From positions 186,001 through 250,000 of the forward strand of contig NZ_JAQTOD010000003.1 in the NCBI RefSeq assembly GCF_028713515.1: a stretch of 64,000 bases of DNA, read 5' to 3'. Below the pieces are notes generated by a model that saw only the letters and a list, made by a program, of their open reading frames with translations, did not search any database and was not told where the DNA came from. This DNA comes from Sulfurimonas sp. GTDB taxonomy: Bacteria > Campylobacterota > Campylobacteria > Campylobacterales > Sulfurimonadaceae. A program made the position numbers and the translations under genes. Positions 56,182 to 64,000 of the stretch are shown here, one piece after another (within the stretch, counting starts at the first letter, position 1; every line of letters starts with the position of its first letter).

Positions 56182-56325
56182 ATGAAAAAAGTTATTTTAC
56201 TTATCGCATTAACATTAGGTGCTCTCCAGGCTGACAATATAGTTCACTATGATACTCAAGGTGACAAAGGTACGCAAATTAGCAAGCCAAACTATCCAAG
56301 TCAGGACATTTATCCTACAAACTAG
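56182..56325 (+). CDS. Small secreted peptide, 47 residues
   Basis: Too short for usual gene callers. It begins MKKVILLIALTLGALQAD, a signal peptide with a probable cleavage after LQA, then a mature part of about 29 residues (DNIVHYDTQGDKGTQISKPN, ending YPTN). AGGA lies six bases before the ATG, a small stem-loop sits at 56149-56165 in the leader, and a strong terminator follows. Together these indicate a real monocistronic gene. The function is unknown. Confidence 0.75.
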   Translation: MKKVILLIALTLGALQADNIVHYDTQGDKGTQISKPNYPSQDIYPTN

Positions 56326-56343
56326 TAGTCTTAAAAAAACTAC

Positions 56344-56376
56344 AAAGCTTCGCTTTTATAAGCGGAGCTTTCTTTA
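56344..56376 (+). terminator. Rho-independent terminator of the small peptide gene
   Basis: An 11-bp stem (56345-56355 with 56360-56370, one G-U pair) with a four-base loop is followed by TTCTTTATATTT. It ends the peptide transcript before tsaD. Confidence 0.8.
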
Positions 56377-56462
56377 TATTTCTCTTTATTTCCCCCATAT
56401 AATCTTTAGAAACCACAAGAACACTATTGTATAATCTCGCAATAATATTTTAGGAGTCAATT

Positions 56463-57440
56463 TTGATACTAAGCATTGAGAGTTCTTGCGATGATAGTGC
56501 TGTTGCTATAACAGAGATTGCTACAAAAAAACTTCTTTTTCATAAGAAAATTTCTCAAGAACTAGAGCACTCGGTTTATGGCGGTGTTGTTCCAGAGCTC
56601 GCTTCTAGGCTTCACGCAGAGGCGCTTCCTAAGATTTTAGAGGAGTGTGAGAGTTATTTTTCTAAACTTAAAGCGGTTGCAGTTACAACAACTCCTGGAC
56701 TCAGCGTGACTCTTGTGGAGGGGGTAACTATGGCAAAAGCTGTCTCTGTTGCGCTTGATATTCCAGTGATTGGGGTTAATCATCTTGTTGGCCATATATA
56801 CTCTTTGTTTATAGAAAAAGAGGAGCAATTCCCGCTTACTGTCCTCTTGGTCTCAGGTGGACATACGCAGGTTATGGAAGTAAAAAGCTTTACTGAGATA
56901 AAAACAGTTGCTAAAAGCATGGATGATAGTTTTGGCGAGAGTTTCGATAAGGTTGCCAAAATGATGAATCTTGGCTATCCAGGTGGACCTGTAGTAGAAA
57001 ATTTAGCAAAAAATGGAAATAGAAAAAGATATGATTTTTCAGTTCCACTTTCTCGTTCCCCACTAATTGCTTTTTCATACTCAGGACTTAAAAATGCAGT
57101 TAGGCTTGCAGTTGAAAAGGCAACAGAGGCTGATTATGTGGATATTGCTGCTTCGTTTGAGCACATAGCAACGGTTCATATAGTGCAAAAATTAAAAAAA
57201 TATTTTAAAAACACTCCTCCAAAGAGGTTTGCTATTGTTGGCGGAGCTAGTGCAAACTTATATCTCCGTAAGAATATAGAAGAGTTGTTGCAGCCATACA
57301 AAGCAGAGCTTCTCTTAAGTGAGTTAAAATTTTGCTCAGACAATGCCGCTATGATAGGAAGAGCGTCTTTAGAGATGTATGAAAAGAAGTTGTTTAGTAG
57401 TCTCGATGAGCTTGTCGTTTTTCCAAGAAGCAGTATATAA
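56463..57440 (+). CDS. tsaD: tRNA threonylcarbamoyladenosine transferase TsaD
   Basis: Transfers the threonylcarbamoyl group to A37 of ANN-decoding tRNAs. [15 protein letters not shown] starts the ASKHA fold. H107 and H111 in NHLVGHIYS are the metal ligands. [10 protein letters not shown] and [15 protein letters not shown] with a late [17 protein letters not shown] complete the family set. The start is TTG at 56463 with AGGAG ten bases upstream. Length 325 residues is typical. Confidence 0.95.
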   Translation: MILSIESSCDDSAVAITEIATKKLLFHKKISQELEHSVYGGVVPELASRLHAEALPKILEECESYFSKLKAVAVTTTPGLSVTLVEGVTMAKAVSVALDIPVIGVNHLVGHIYSLFIEKEEQFPLTVLLVSGGHTQVMEVKSFTEIKTVAKSMDDSFGESFDKVAKMMNLGYPGGPVVENLAKNGNRKRYDFSVPLSRSPLIAFSYSGLKNAVRLAVEKATEADYVDIAASFEHIATVHIVQKLKKYFKNTPPKRFAIVGGASANLYLRKNIEELLQPYKAELLLSELKFCSDNAAMIGRASLEMYEKKLFSSLDELVVFPRSSI

Positions 57441-57505
57441 TCTTAAAAATTTCTTATTTGAAAACACACTTTTTCTAATTAAGAGTAATATTATCCGATT
57501 TAAAT

Positions 57506-57511
57506 TATACT
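57506..57511 (+). promoter_or_regulatory. Probable -10 element of tpx
   Basis: TATACT lies 40 bases before the tpx ATG, with AAGGAG (57539-57544) as strong ribosome binding site. The upstream -35 is poorly defined, as usual for epsilonproteobacteria. Confidence 0.5.
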
Positions 57512-57550
57512 TCTCTCAACAAACAAGAAAAACAAAATAAGGAGCCAAAA

Positions 57551-58054
57551 ATGGCAACAACAAAGTTTAAAGGTGTAGATGTTGAGTTACTTGGAAATCA
57601 AGTAAATGTTGGTGATAAAGCTCCAGAAGTTACAGTTGTTAACTCGGCTGGTTTAGGTGATGTAGTAGTTGGTGGTGCACAAGGTGTAAAACAACTTATC
57701 ATCGTTGTTCCTTCATTGGACACTGGTGTATGTGCTACTGAAACTCGTAATTTCAACGCAAAAGCTTCTTCAATGGAAGGTGTTAAAGTTACTATCGTTT
57801 CACTTGACTTACCATTTGCATCTGGTCGTTTTTGCCAAGCTGAGGGAATAGATAAGCTAACTGTTGCTTCAGATTTCAGAAACAAAGATTTTGCTAACGC
57901 TTATGGTGTTTTACTTGGTGGTTCTGTTCTTGCTGGTGTGACTTGTCGTGCAATCTTTGCTGTAAACGAGCAAGGAGTTGTTACCTACAAAGAGATTGTT
58001 CCTGAAATAACTGAGGAACCAAACTACGACGCTGCAATCGCTGCAGTAAAATAA
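57551..58054 (+). CDS. tpx: Thiol peroxidase Tpx
   Basis: Atypical 2-Cys peroxiredoxin that reduces hydroperoxides with thioredoxin. The peroxidatic cysteine is C61 in SLDTGVCATETRNFN and the resolving cysteine C95 in ASGRFCQAEGI. Length 167 residues. It has its own promoter and strong ribosome binding site, and its codon use looks highly expressed. A hairpin-rich region follows. Confidence 0.96.
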   Translation: MATTKFKGVDVELLGNQVNVGDKAPEVTVVNSAGLGDVVVGGAQGVKQLIIVVPSLDTGVCATETRNFNAKASSMEGVKVTIVSLDLPFASGRFCQAEGIDKLTVASDFRNKDFANAYGVLLGGSVLAGVTCRAIFAVNEQGVVTYKEIVPEITEEPNYDAAIAAVK

Positions 58055-58060
58055 ATTTTT

Positions 58061-58088
58061 ATGTATCTTGTTCGCTCGCAAGATACAT
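58061..58088 (+). other. Ten-base-pair hairpin directly after tpx
   Basis: ATGTATCTTG pairs with CAAGATACAT around an eight-base loop, starting seven bases after the tpx stop. No U-run follows, so it is more likely a 3' stabilising or processing structure than an intrinsic terminator. Confidence 0.4.
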
Positions 58089-58124
58089 GATGTGTGACTC
58101 CTGACATAACTAAAAGATAATTTC

Positions 58125-58210
58125 ACAAGGTTGCCGATTCTCCCTCGGGCAATCTAAAAACGGTGCTTTTGCGCCACAAACTACATATGAGGTGATGACC
58201 TCATTTTATC
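58125..58210 (+). ncRNA. Candidate structured small RNA or tpx 3' UTR
   Basis: Three consecutive stems are visible: TTGCC/GGCAA (58131-58135 with 58148-58152) around a C/U-rich loop, GGTGC/GCGCC (58162-58166 with 58171-58175) around UUUU, and ATGAGGT/ACCTCAT (58187-58193 with 58198-58204), followed by UUUUAU. The last is an intrinsic terminator. It could be an independent sRNA or a stable 3' end of the tpx mRNA. It matches no RNA family I recognise. Confidence 0.4.
58187..58208 (+). terminator. Intrinsic terminator downstream of tpx
   Basis: A seven-bp perfect stem with a GATG loop followed by TTTTAT and a T-rich stretch at 58205-58227. Confidence 0.6.
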
Positions 58211-58287
58211 TCTCCTTCTAATTTTTTACCAGTCATAAGCTCTGTTTAGGGCTGGTAATATTAAGTTTATTCATAAATTCAATCCGT

Positions 58288-58293
58288 TATAAT
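58288..58293 (+). promoter_or_regulatory. Probable -10 of the outer-membrane protein gene
   Basis: TATAAT lies 28 bases before the ATG at 58321. TTGGAG gives the ribosome binding site. Confidence 0.55.
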
Positions 58294-58320
58294 CATATAA
58301 ATTACACAATTGGAGTTCTA

Positions 58321-59073
58321 ATGAAAAAAATTTTAAGCATAATGGCATGCGGTGCGATTTTAGCTTCTAGTGCGTCCGCAGATTTTACAAGAGTTGAGGC
58401 TGGCGCTGGGGCGTGGATGCAATCTTCAAAAGGAACCGCTTCTTATACTGATGCTGGTGCAAACGGTAGCTATATATCAAATGAGAAAGATAGCACTCAG
58501 CCATATGTCTGGATGTTGATTAAGCATCCGATTCCTATTCTTCCTAACTTAAGACTGGAGTATACATCTGTAAAAGATGATGGTGCGGCAACTGGTAAAT
58601 TTAAAGATTTCAATATCGGAGTAGCCACAACAACCCTGTCATATGATATAAAACAGTACGATATTATCCCTTACTATAATATCTTAGATAACACGGCGTG
58701 GATTACTCTTGATTTGGGAGTTGATATTAAGATTCTAGATGCCTCGTATAGAGCTGCTCCATCTGGCGCTTTTACCGGTTATAGTGATAGTGCAATGCTA
58801 GCTGTTCCTCTTCTTTATGCAAGAGCAAGAGTTCAAATTCCATCTACAAATATTGGAATTGAATCAGATATAAAGTATTTGACAACAGGCAACTCGACGG
58901 TTTATGATTTTAGGGCAAAGGTAGATTATATGCTAGATTTCGTTCCTGTTGTTCAGCCTGCTGTTGAAATTGGATATAGAACTCAAAAAATTGATATTGA
59001 TGAAAGCGGTGTTGATGTGAAAGCAAATATAGAATTTTCTGGCTTTTATGCTGGTATGATGGTTCGCTTCTAA
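58321..59073 (+). CDS. Outer-membrane beta-barrel protein, TIGR04219-like
   Basis: A 250-residue protein with signal peptide MKKILSIMACGAILASSASA, then repeated amphipathic strands (RVEAGAGAWMQSSKG, NLRLEYTSVKDDG, AWITLDLGVDIKIL) and a C-terminal phenylalanine (GMMVRF), as expected for a small barrel. The pattern matches a conserved epsilonproteobacterial family of unknown function. It has its own promoter. Confidence 0.78.
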   Translation: MKKILSIMACGAILASSASADFTRVEAGAGAWMQSSKGTASYTDAGANGSYISNEKDSTQPYVWMLIKHPIPILPNLRLEYTSVKDDGAATGKFKDFNIGVATTTLSYDIKQYDIIPYYNILDNTAWITLDLGVDIKILDASYRAAPSGAFTGYSDSAMLAVPLLYARARVQIPSTNIGIESDIKYLTTGNSTVYDFRAKVDYMLDFVPVVQPAVEIGYRTQKIDIDESGVDVKANIEFSGFYAGMMVRF

Positions 59074-59117
59074 ACTTTTTATAACTTTCGCTAAGGGTTT
59101 GGGCTCTTAGCGGTATC

Positions 59118-60032
59118 TTAGTATCTCTTTCCTGTACTCTCAATCAAATCTTTCTGACTCAAATCTTCAACAAGGGTTTTAAAGTTTTTTAGCGTCAATA
59201 GTTTTAAATTCGTATTTTTTTGTGTCTTTAGCTCATTTGTAAAGCCACTTTTTGAGACAATCACGCAAATATCAGGGTTTAGCTCAGCTGATAAACACTG
59301 CTCTTTGAGTTTAGCTAGTTCGCTCTTTTTTGCTTTGGAGTTTGAGTATTTACATATTCCAGCGACTATTTTACCAGATGCCGTTTTTGCTAAAATCTCT
59401 ATCTCGCTGTTTCTATCCCAGTAACTACCTATCTCGACGATAGCATCATCTGTGAAACTCTTTTTTATAAGTTCCATAGAGAGTTTTAAAAATGTTAGTT
59501 CATAAAGCCCTTGTTTTCGGTTTATAAAGGCTTCTTTAGCCTCTTTGTAGTCACCCTCTTTTATGGTTTTAAAATATGGTGATATAAATGAGAACCAAAA
59601 TCTCATAAAAGGAGAAGAGAAATTTATCTTCTCGTCGATGCTATCTTCTGATTGTGGTGGAGCTTCAAGCGAGTTCTCTGTCATTATAAAACCTCTTTTA
59701 AAGAGTGCATCTATGGCGCTGTTTGCATCGTTTCTGTTGATTCTCGCTCGCTTTAGTGCGGAGTGAACTCTACGATCACCCATAGCGATGCCACTTAGCA
59801 GTGAGTGAGTAGTCTTGTCGCTTTGTGTTATCTTTGTAATATCGCCATGAATGTAGGTGTAGTTTTTAAAAACCTTACTCTCAATAATCTCTTCAAGTGG
59901 TTTAGAAGCTTCAACACTCCAGCCCATTCCTCCAAAAACAGAAAAATACTCAATAGCTTGCTCAAAATCACTAAAGTTGTTTTGAAAATAAAAAGAGCGA
60001 AATTGCTCTAATATGGTTGGTTGTTTTGACAT
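59118..60032 (-). CDS. DUF234-domain protein with endonuclease-like C-terminus
   Basis: A roughly 304-residue protein. A winged-helix-like middle (SLLSGIAMGDRRVHSALKRA) is followed by SPFMRFWFSFISPYF, a DUF234 mark, and EIGSYWDRNSEIEILAKTAS with a late SGKIVAGICKY, resembling the PD-(D/E)xK-like fold of that family. Such domains usually end archaeal-type P-loop ATPases, but no ATPase is fused or adjacent here. ATG 60032 is preferred over GTG 60047 since AAAAGG lies just upstream. Confidence 0.72.
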   Translation of the reverse strand: MSKQPTILEQFRSFYFQNNFSDFEQAIEYFSVFGGMGWSVEASKPLEEIIESKVFKNYTYIHGDITKITQSDKTTHSLLSGIAMGDRRVHSALKRARINRNDANSAIDALFKRGFIMTENSLEAPPQSEDSIDEKINFSSPFMRFWFSFISPYFKTIKEGDYKEAKEAFINRKQGLYELTFLKLSMELIKKSFTDDAIVEIGSYWDRNSEIEILAKTASGKIVAGICKYSNSKAKKSELAKLKEQCLSAELNPDICVIVSKSGFTNELKTQKNTNLKLLTLKNFKTLVEDLSQKDLIESTGKRY

Positions 60033-60061
60033 CTTAAACCTTTTCACTAATTTTGCTGAGA

Positions 60062-60268
60062 CTATTGCTCTCTTGTTGTTATATCTATGCCCAATGCTTT
60101 GAGTTTGTAACCAAGCTCTATAACTCTATCTTTATATTTATCGGACTCTACAAAGCCCTCATAAGCGTCCATCTTTTGCTCATAGACTAAAGCCTCAATG
60201 CTATCTATTTTTGCCAAGATTGCCTCTAATTCTTCTTCTAGCTCTTCTACAGTTTCTAGCTCTTGCAT
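60062..60268 (-). CDS. Small acidic coiled-coil protein
   Basis: A 68-residue protein, very glutamate-rich, with heptad-like N-terminal half (ELETVEELEEELEAILAKID) and a conserved-looking tail YEGFVESDKYKDRVIELGYK. No family recognised. XseB, a similar-sized helical protein, was considered, but the motif is wrong. It precedes the DUF234 gene by 29 bases (start to start direction) and could share its transcript. Confidence 0.5.
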   Translation of the reverse strand: MQELETVEELEEELEAILAKIDSIEALVYEQKMDAYEGFVESDKYKDRVIELGYKLKALGIDITTREQ

Positions 60269-60404
60269 TTTCTTTTTTCCATATTTTAAAATTAAACTCC
60301 TTACAAAACTAAAAAACTAAGCGAACGATTTTGCAGCAAAGCGAAGCTTTATTTAGCGTGTTTTTTAGTTTTGCAGGAGCTTCATTGTAGAGAATTATAT
60401 AATC

Positions 60405-61661
60405 TTACTCTTCAAGTTGCTTTGTCACATGATTCGGTAATTTCTTAGAAGTTGCAGCACCCAATTGCTCTAGCTTTTGAAACTGGCTAGTTATGCTTCC
60501 CGCTCCGCTGTGGAGCCTTGAAAACGCCTCATCATATGTCTTTTGAACCGTTGCAATCTGTTTTCCAAGTCTGTCCACACTATCTATAAAACTTGAAAAT
60601 TTATCAAAAAGCAGTCCTGCTCTTTTTGCTATCTCTTGAGCATTTTTCTGCTGATGCTCATATTTCCAAGTGTTCTCAACTGCACGCAGCGACACCATCA
60701 AAGTTGTTGGTCCAACCAAAATAACATTTTTCTTAAACGCTTCATCAAAAAGTGTATTGTCATACTCTAATGCCGCAAGCAAAGCACTCTCGATAGGCAC
60801 AAACATAAAGATAAAATCAAGAGTTTCAACCCCCTTGAGATTTGCATAATCTTTCTGACTAAGCTCTTTTATATGTCTTCTCATTGAGGCGATATGCTCT
60901 TTTAAAGATGCTTCTTTTTGCTCTTCATCCTCAGCAGATGTGTACTTCTCATAGGCATTTAGAGATGTTTTTGCGTCTATGATAATATCTCTGCCATCTG
61001 GGAGATGCACTATAACATCAGGGCGAAATCTGCTTCCGTCACTCTCGTGTTCAAGACTGACCTCTCTCTCAAACTCAACTCCTTCGCGTAAACCAGAGTG
61101 GCTAAGAACACTCTCTAAAATCATCTCGCCCCAAACACCCTGCTTTTTACTCTCGCCTTTTAGAGCGTTTGTTAGGCTATTTGCATCTCTGCTCATCTGA
61201 TGATTTATCTCTTTTATGCTCTTTATCTCGGCTTGAAGCATCGAGCGGTCTTTTGCTTCTTTTATGTAAACATCATCTATTTGTTTCTTAAACTCGTTAA
61301 ACTGCTCTTTCATCGGGGCAATAATCTTACTGATGCTCTCTTGATTTTGTGAGGAGAATTTTTGTGAATTTGACTCTAAAATCCTGTTTGCAATCTCTTT
61401 AAACTCAAGCTTCATCTGCTCTTTGTTTTTCTCAAGAAGCTCAATTTTTTCACTATTTGCTCTTTTTTCCAGAGCCATTTGTGCTTCAAACTTTTCATTC
61501 AAGCCATTTATCCGCTCATTTAAAACACTATTTTGGCTATAAAGTGTTGAAGAGTTCGTAACTTCTCTATCAAGCAAATCTCTTAAATTTTTAACACTTA
61601 AAACCCAGATAGCCAGAGCGCCAAGTGCCACTCCAACGATAAGATATAATAGTTCAAACAT
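60405..61661 (-). CDS. rmuC: DNA recombination protein RmuC
   Basis: A 418-residue protein with an N-terminal membrane segment (LLYLIVGVALGALAIWVLSV), a long coiled coil (about 25-165) and the RmuC nuclease-like domain. GVWGEMILESVLSHSGLREGVEF, RFRPDVIVHLPDGRDIIIDAKTSLNAYE (acidic catalytic-type residues) and FVPIESALLAALEYD are diagnostic. It limits inversions and degrades DNA ends in other bacteria. A TATAAT on the minus strand (61681-61686) lies 20 bases before the start. Confidence 0.92.
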   Translation of the reverse strand: MFELLYLIVGVALGALAIWVLSVKNLRDLLDREVTNSSTLYSQNSVLNERINGLNEKFEAQMALEKRANSEKIELLEKNKEQMKLEFKEIANRILESNSQKFSSQNQESISKIIAPMKEQFNEFKKQIDDVYIKEAKDRSMLQAEIKSIKEINHQMSRDANSLTNALKGESKKQGVWGEMILESVLSHSGLREGVEFEREVSLEHESDGSRFRPDVIVHLPDGRDIIIDAKTSLNAYEKYTSAEDEEQKEASLKEHIASMRRHIKELSQKDYANLKGVETLDFIFMFVPIESALLAALEYDNTLFDEAFKKNVILVGPTTLMVSLRAVENTWKYEHQQKNAQEIAKRAGLLFDKFSSFIDSVDRLGKQIATVQKTYDEAFSRLHSGAGSITSQFQKLEQLGAATSKKLPNHVTKQLEE

Positions 61662-61680
61662 ATATTCTCTTTTTTATTGG

Positions 61681-61686
61681 ATTATA
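61681..61686 (-). promoter_or_regulatory. -10 element of rmuC
   Basis: TATAAT preceded directly by TTG on the minus strand, about 20 bases before the rmuC ATG. The divergent helicase gene has its own start at 61769. Confidence 0.5.
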
Positions 61687-61768
61687 CAAAAAATAAGGAC
61701 AATAGGTAATATACTGTATTATTGCACATTAAAAAGTTGTAAAACCATATTATAAATAAAGGGATTTT

Positions 61769-63139
61769 ATGAATACAAAAGAGTTTAAAACACTTCCTCT
61801 CTCTGCTGAAATGTTAGAGAATTTAAAAGATATTGGCTATACAGAGATGACTGACATTCAGGCCGAGAGTTTGCCATATATTTTGCAGGGCAGAGATGTT
61901 ATTGCTGAGGCAAAGACTGGAAGTGGCAAAACTGCGGCGTTTGGCATAGGCTTGCTTTATAAACTTCAAGTTAAAAAATTTAGAGTTCAAGCACTCATCC
62001 TTTGTCCCACAAGAGAGTTAGCTGATCAGGTTGCAAAAGAGATTCGTATGCTTGCTCGCGCTACTCACAATGTTAAGATTTTAACACTTTGTGGCGGCGT
62101 TGCTTTTGGTCCACAACTAGGTTCGCTTCGTCATGGTGCGCATATTATCGTAGGAACTCCAGGAAGAATTTTAAAACATCTAAAAAAAGATTCTCTATCA
62201 CTCACAGATGTTGATACTCTAGTGCTAGATGAAGCGGACAGAATGTTGGATATGGGATTTAGCGAAGAGATAAACGAGGTCTTGACATTTGTACCAAAAG
62301 AGAGACAAACACTTCTCTTCTCGGCTACTTACAGCAAGGAGATTTTAGCCGTTAGTGCATCTATCCAAAACGACGCTATAACCGTAAAAACAACCGCGAC
62401 CGAGAGCGGTAACAAAATAGTAGAGCGATTTTATGAGGTTGAATATGGTAAAAAACTAGAGGTATTGGTAAAAATATTTAGCAATTTCTCTCCAGATAAT
62501 GCCATAGTTTTTTGTAACACAAAAGCTGAAGCCGATGAAATCGCTAACACACTACAAACAAAAAAGATAGACGCACTCTCTATTCATGGGGATTTAGAGC
62601 AGTATGAGAGAAACGATGTATTAGTTCAGTTTGCTAACAAAAGTTGTAGAGTGTTAGTTGCAACAGATGTGGCGGCTAGAGGTTTAGATATAAAAGAGCT
62701 CTCTATGGTTGTCAACTATGATATACCTCATGGTAGCGAGACTTATACTCACAGAATAGGACGGACAGGACGGGCTGGAGCAGAAGGACTCGCTTTTACA
62801 CTCTACACTCCAAATGAAGCGCAAAATGCAAACGAATACAAAAGCAGAAATCCACTCTTTGAAGACGCATCAGAGCTCAAATCAATGAATGGGTTTGAGA
62901 TGAAACCTACTAACATAACGCTTGTTATAGAGGGTGGGAAAAAAGATAAAGTTCGAGCTGGCGACTTGCTTGGCGCACTGACCGGTGAGGCTGGACTCGA
63001 GGGCGCTTCTATTGGGAAAATAGATATTTATGATAGACAGAGTTATGTTGCAATCAAAGCAAGTGAAGTAGATTATGCTCATGAGAAGCTAAAAAATGGA
63101 AAAATCAAAGGCAAAAAATTCTCCGTTTGGATTCTCTAA
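61769..63139 (+). CDS. DEAD-box RNA helicase, DbpA-like
   Basis: A 456-residue helicase. Motif I AKTGSGKTAAFG, Ia PTRELADQVA, II VLDEADRMLDMG, III SATYS, IV VFCNTKAEADE, V ATDVAARGLDIKEL and VI HRIGRTGRAGAEG are all present. A C-terminal domain (about 378-456, NITLVIEGGKKDKVRAGDLLGALTGEAGLEGASIG) is a DbpA RNA-binding domain, which in E. coli targets 23S rRNA hairpin 92. It probably assists 50S assembly. AGGGA precedes the ATG. Confidence 0.92.
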   Translation: MNTKEFKTLPLSAEMLENLKDIGYTEMTDIQAESLPYILQGRDVIAEAKTGSGKTAAFGIGLLYKLQVKKFRVQALILCPTRELADQVAKEIRMLARATHNVKILTLCGGVAFGPQLGSLRHGAHIIVGTPGRILKHLKKDSLSLTDVDTLVLDEADRMLDMGFSEEINEVLTFVPKERQTLLFSATYSKEILAVSASIQNDAITVKTTATESGNKIVERFYEVEYGKKLEVLVKIFSNFSPDNAIVFCNTKAEADEIANTLQTKKIDALSIHGDLEQYERNDVLVQFANKSCRVLVATDVAARGLDIKELSMVVNYDIPHGSETYTHRIGRTGRAGAEGLAFTLYTPNEAQNANEYKSRNPLFEDASELKSMNGFEMKPTNITLVIEGGKKDKVRAGDLLGALTGEAGLEGASIGKIDIYDRQSYVAIKASEVDYAHEKLKNGKIKGKKFSVWIL

Positions 63140-63166
63140 CTAAGAGCTCTGCTATAGGATTTAAAA

Positions 63167-63679
63167 ATGTATAGATACATCAACCACTATCCAGAGGTCA
63201 CAAAAAATCAAGTTAGGGCGCTGGTTGAGCAAGAAAAACTTGGTCTTTATCTTAAAGGCAAATATAAAAATCTGCATTCGTATAAGACGGATAAAACGCT
63301 CTTTGGTTATATAAATAATCTAAAAAATGAGCATATGAAAAAGTCAAATCCACTTAGTAAAGTGCTTTATGATGGGAAAATGGATGTTGTGAGTAGCGCG
63401 CTAGGAACCCATCATTTCATCTCGCGAGTTCAAGGCGCTAAGCTAAAAGCAAAAAATGAGATACGAATATCATCAATGTTTAAAGCTCTGCCAGAGGAGT
63501 TTTTGGAGATGATAGCAGTTCATGAGCTAGCTCATTTTAAAGAGAAAGAGCACAACAAAGCTTTTTATAAACTCTGTGTCTATATGCAACCATCTTACCA
63601 TCAAGTAGAGTTTGATTTGAGGCTCTACTTGACGCATCTAGAGCTCTATCCATCCAACTCTACAAATCTTTTTTTATAA
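63167..63679 (+). CDS. YgjP-like zinc metallopeptidase (DUF45)
   Basis: A 170-residue protein with the zinc motif HELAHFKEKEHNKAFY (HELAH at 119-123, third ligand probably H129). The rest follows the YgjP/DUF45 layout: an N-terminal basic region then strand-rich NEIRISSMFKALPEEFLEMIAVHE. Peptidase activity of this family is inferred from the motif. It lies 27 bases after the helicase and may be co-transcribed. Confidence 0.82.
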   Translation: MYRYINHYPEVTKNQVRALVEQEKLGLYLKGKYKNLHSYKTDKTLFGYINNLKNEHMKKSNPLSKVLYDGKMDVVSSALGTHHFISRVQGAKLKAKNEIRISSMFKALPEEFLEMIAVHELAHFKEKEHNKAFYKLCVYMQPSYHQVEFDLRLYLTHLELYPSNSTNLFL

Positions 63680-63696
63680 TCTATTGCTAAATCAAA

Positions 63697-64000
63697 TCAG
63701 GCAAGTATTATCGGTATGTAATATTTAAGCGAGAAAAAACCATCTTCATTTAAAAAATTATTTTCGTCATAGATGAGAAAAGGCGGTTTGTTTGTGGTCT
63801 CATAACCGCTTGATGGAAGCCATTCATGATAAATCCACTGTACTAATTTTAGGATATCGTCATTGTACCCCTTTGCGCTAAACTCCGCATAGACTCCAGC
63901 GTTTAATTCAAAAGAAGGAAGATTTATTTTGCTCATGTTTTGAGTATCTTCTATGGATAAGCAGGCAACATAATTACAATCTTTTAGTGGAGTTATAATA
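63697..64000 (-). CDS. GyrI-like small-molecule-binding domain protein (partial, runs off the window)
   Basis: The frame is open to the window edge (codons ITPLKDCNYVACLSIEDTQN before the internal ATG at 63936), so the gene starts beyond 64000. The pattern ITPLKDCNYVACLSI, then LNAGVYAEFSAKGYNDD, WIYHEWLPSSGYE and a final SLKYYIPIIL matches the C-terminal half of GyrI-like effector-binding domains, either alone or ending an AraC-type regulator. At least 100 residues are present. Confidence 0.72.
   Translation of the reverse strand, partial: IITPLKDCNYVACLSIEDTQNMSKINLPSFELNAGVYAEFSAKGYNDDILKLVQWIYHEWLPSSGYETTNKPPFLIYDENNFLNEDGFFSLKYYIPIILA

Noticed and set aside
58061..58088. Intrinsic terminator of tpx
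   Set aside because: The stem is strong but no U-run follows on the plus strand; the T-run precedes it. The hairpin at 58187 fits better.
60062..60268. Exonuclease VII small subunit XseB
   Set aside because: The size and helicity are similar, but the XseB core motif is absent and the C-terminal half does not fit.

Overview
The window looks like the chromosome of a free-living Campylobacterota (epsilonproteobacterium), most likely a Sulfurimonas- or Sulfuricurvum-like member of the Campylobacterales. This rests on the low-GC, tightly packed and often overlapping genes, the pseudaminic-acid order pseB-C-F-G-H-I, and housekeeping genes of epsilonproteobacterial type (group III truncated haemoglobin, TIGR04219-type outer-membrane protein, a one-lineage tpx/tsaD/dxr/cdsA neighbourhood). 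The genus is inference; no rRNA or marker gene fixes it.

Three regions are present. (1) 605-9153, plus strand: a complete CMP-pseudaminic acid operon (pseB, C, F, G, H, I) extended by a glycosyltransferase-like protein, a Gfo/Idh/MocA oxidoreductase and a DegT aminotransferase, closed by a terminator at 9148. (2) 38661 down to 9185, minus strand: one roughly 29.5-kb array of 33 intact, mostly overlapping genes that builds and exports a surface polysaccharide. It contains rmlA-C-D-B for dTDP-L-rhamnose; cysD, cysN, two APS-kinase-type genes and cysQ for making PAPS and removing PAP; Wzm/Wzt; two DegT-family enzymes, a methyltransferase and a WbqC protein; three different sulfotransferases; GT2 and GT61 glycosyltransferases; fdtA/fdtB/fdtC-type and wecE-type genes for dTDP-3-amino and dTDP-4-amino deoxysugars; a GtrB-like / small flippase / GT-C membrane trio; and a WbaP-like initiating sugar phosphotransferase. 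No PAPS reductase or sulfite reductase is present, so the sulfur genes read as a glycan-sulfation system rather than assimilation. (3) 38877-64000: housekeeping genes (truncated haemoglobin, aroC, rnc, rnhA, a LapB-like TPR protein, YeiH, a DUF748 giant, an EAL/HDOD protein, a TonB-dependent receptor, NFACT, cdsA, dxr, tsaD, tpx, rmuC, a DbpA-like helicase, a YgjP-like peptidase and a GyrI-like fragment at the edge).

The most noteworthy points are the self-contained PAPS/sulfotransferase module embedded in an ABC-exported polysaccharide locus; a divergent membrane-anchored DUF2061-APS kinase-like fusion with an altered DGDN motif; and a recombination scar in which a 61-bp copy of the fdtB 5' end flanks a 4.3-kb wecE/GtrB/GT-C cassette. 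The truncated fdtB copy now forms a 26-residue ORF that overlaps the next start by ATGA. There is also a G9 tract with an in-frame stop before a GNAT remnant, a possible structured RNA downstream of tpx, and a 47-residue secreted peptide gene at 56182.
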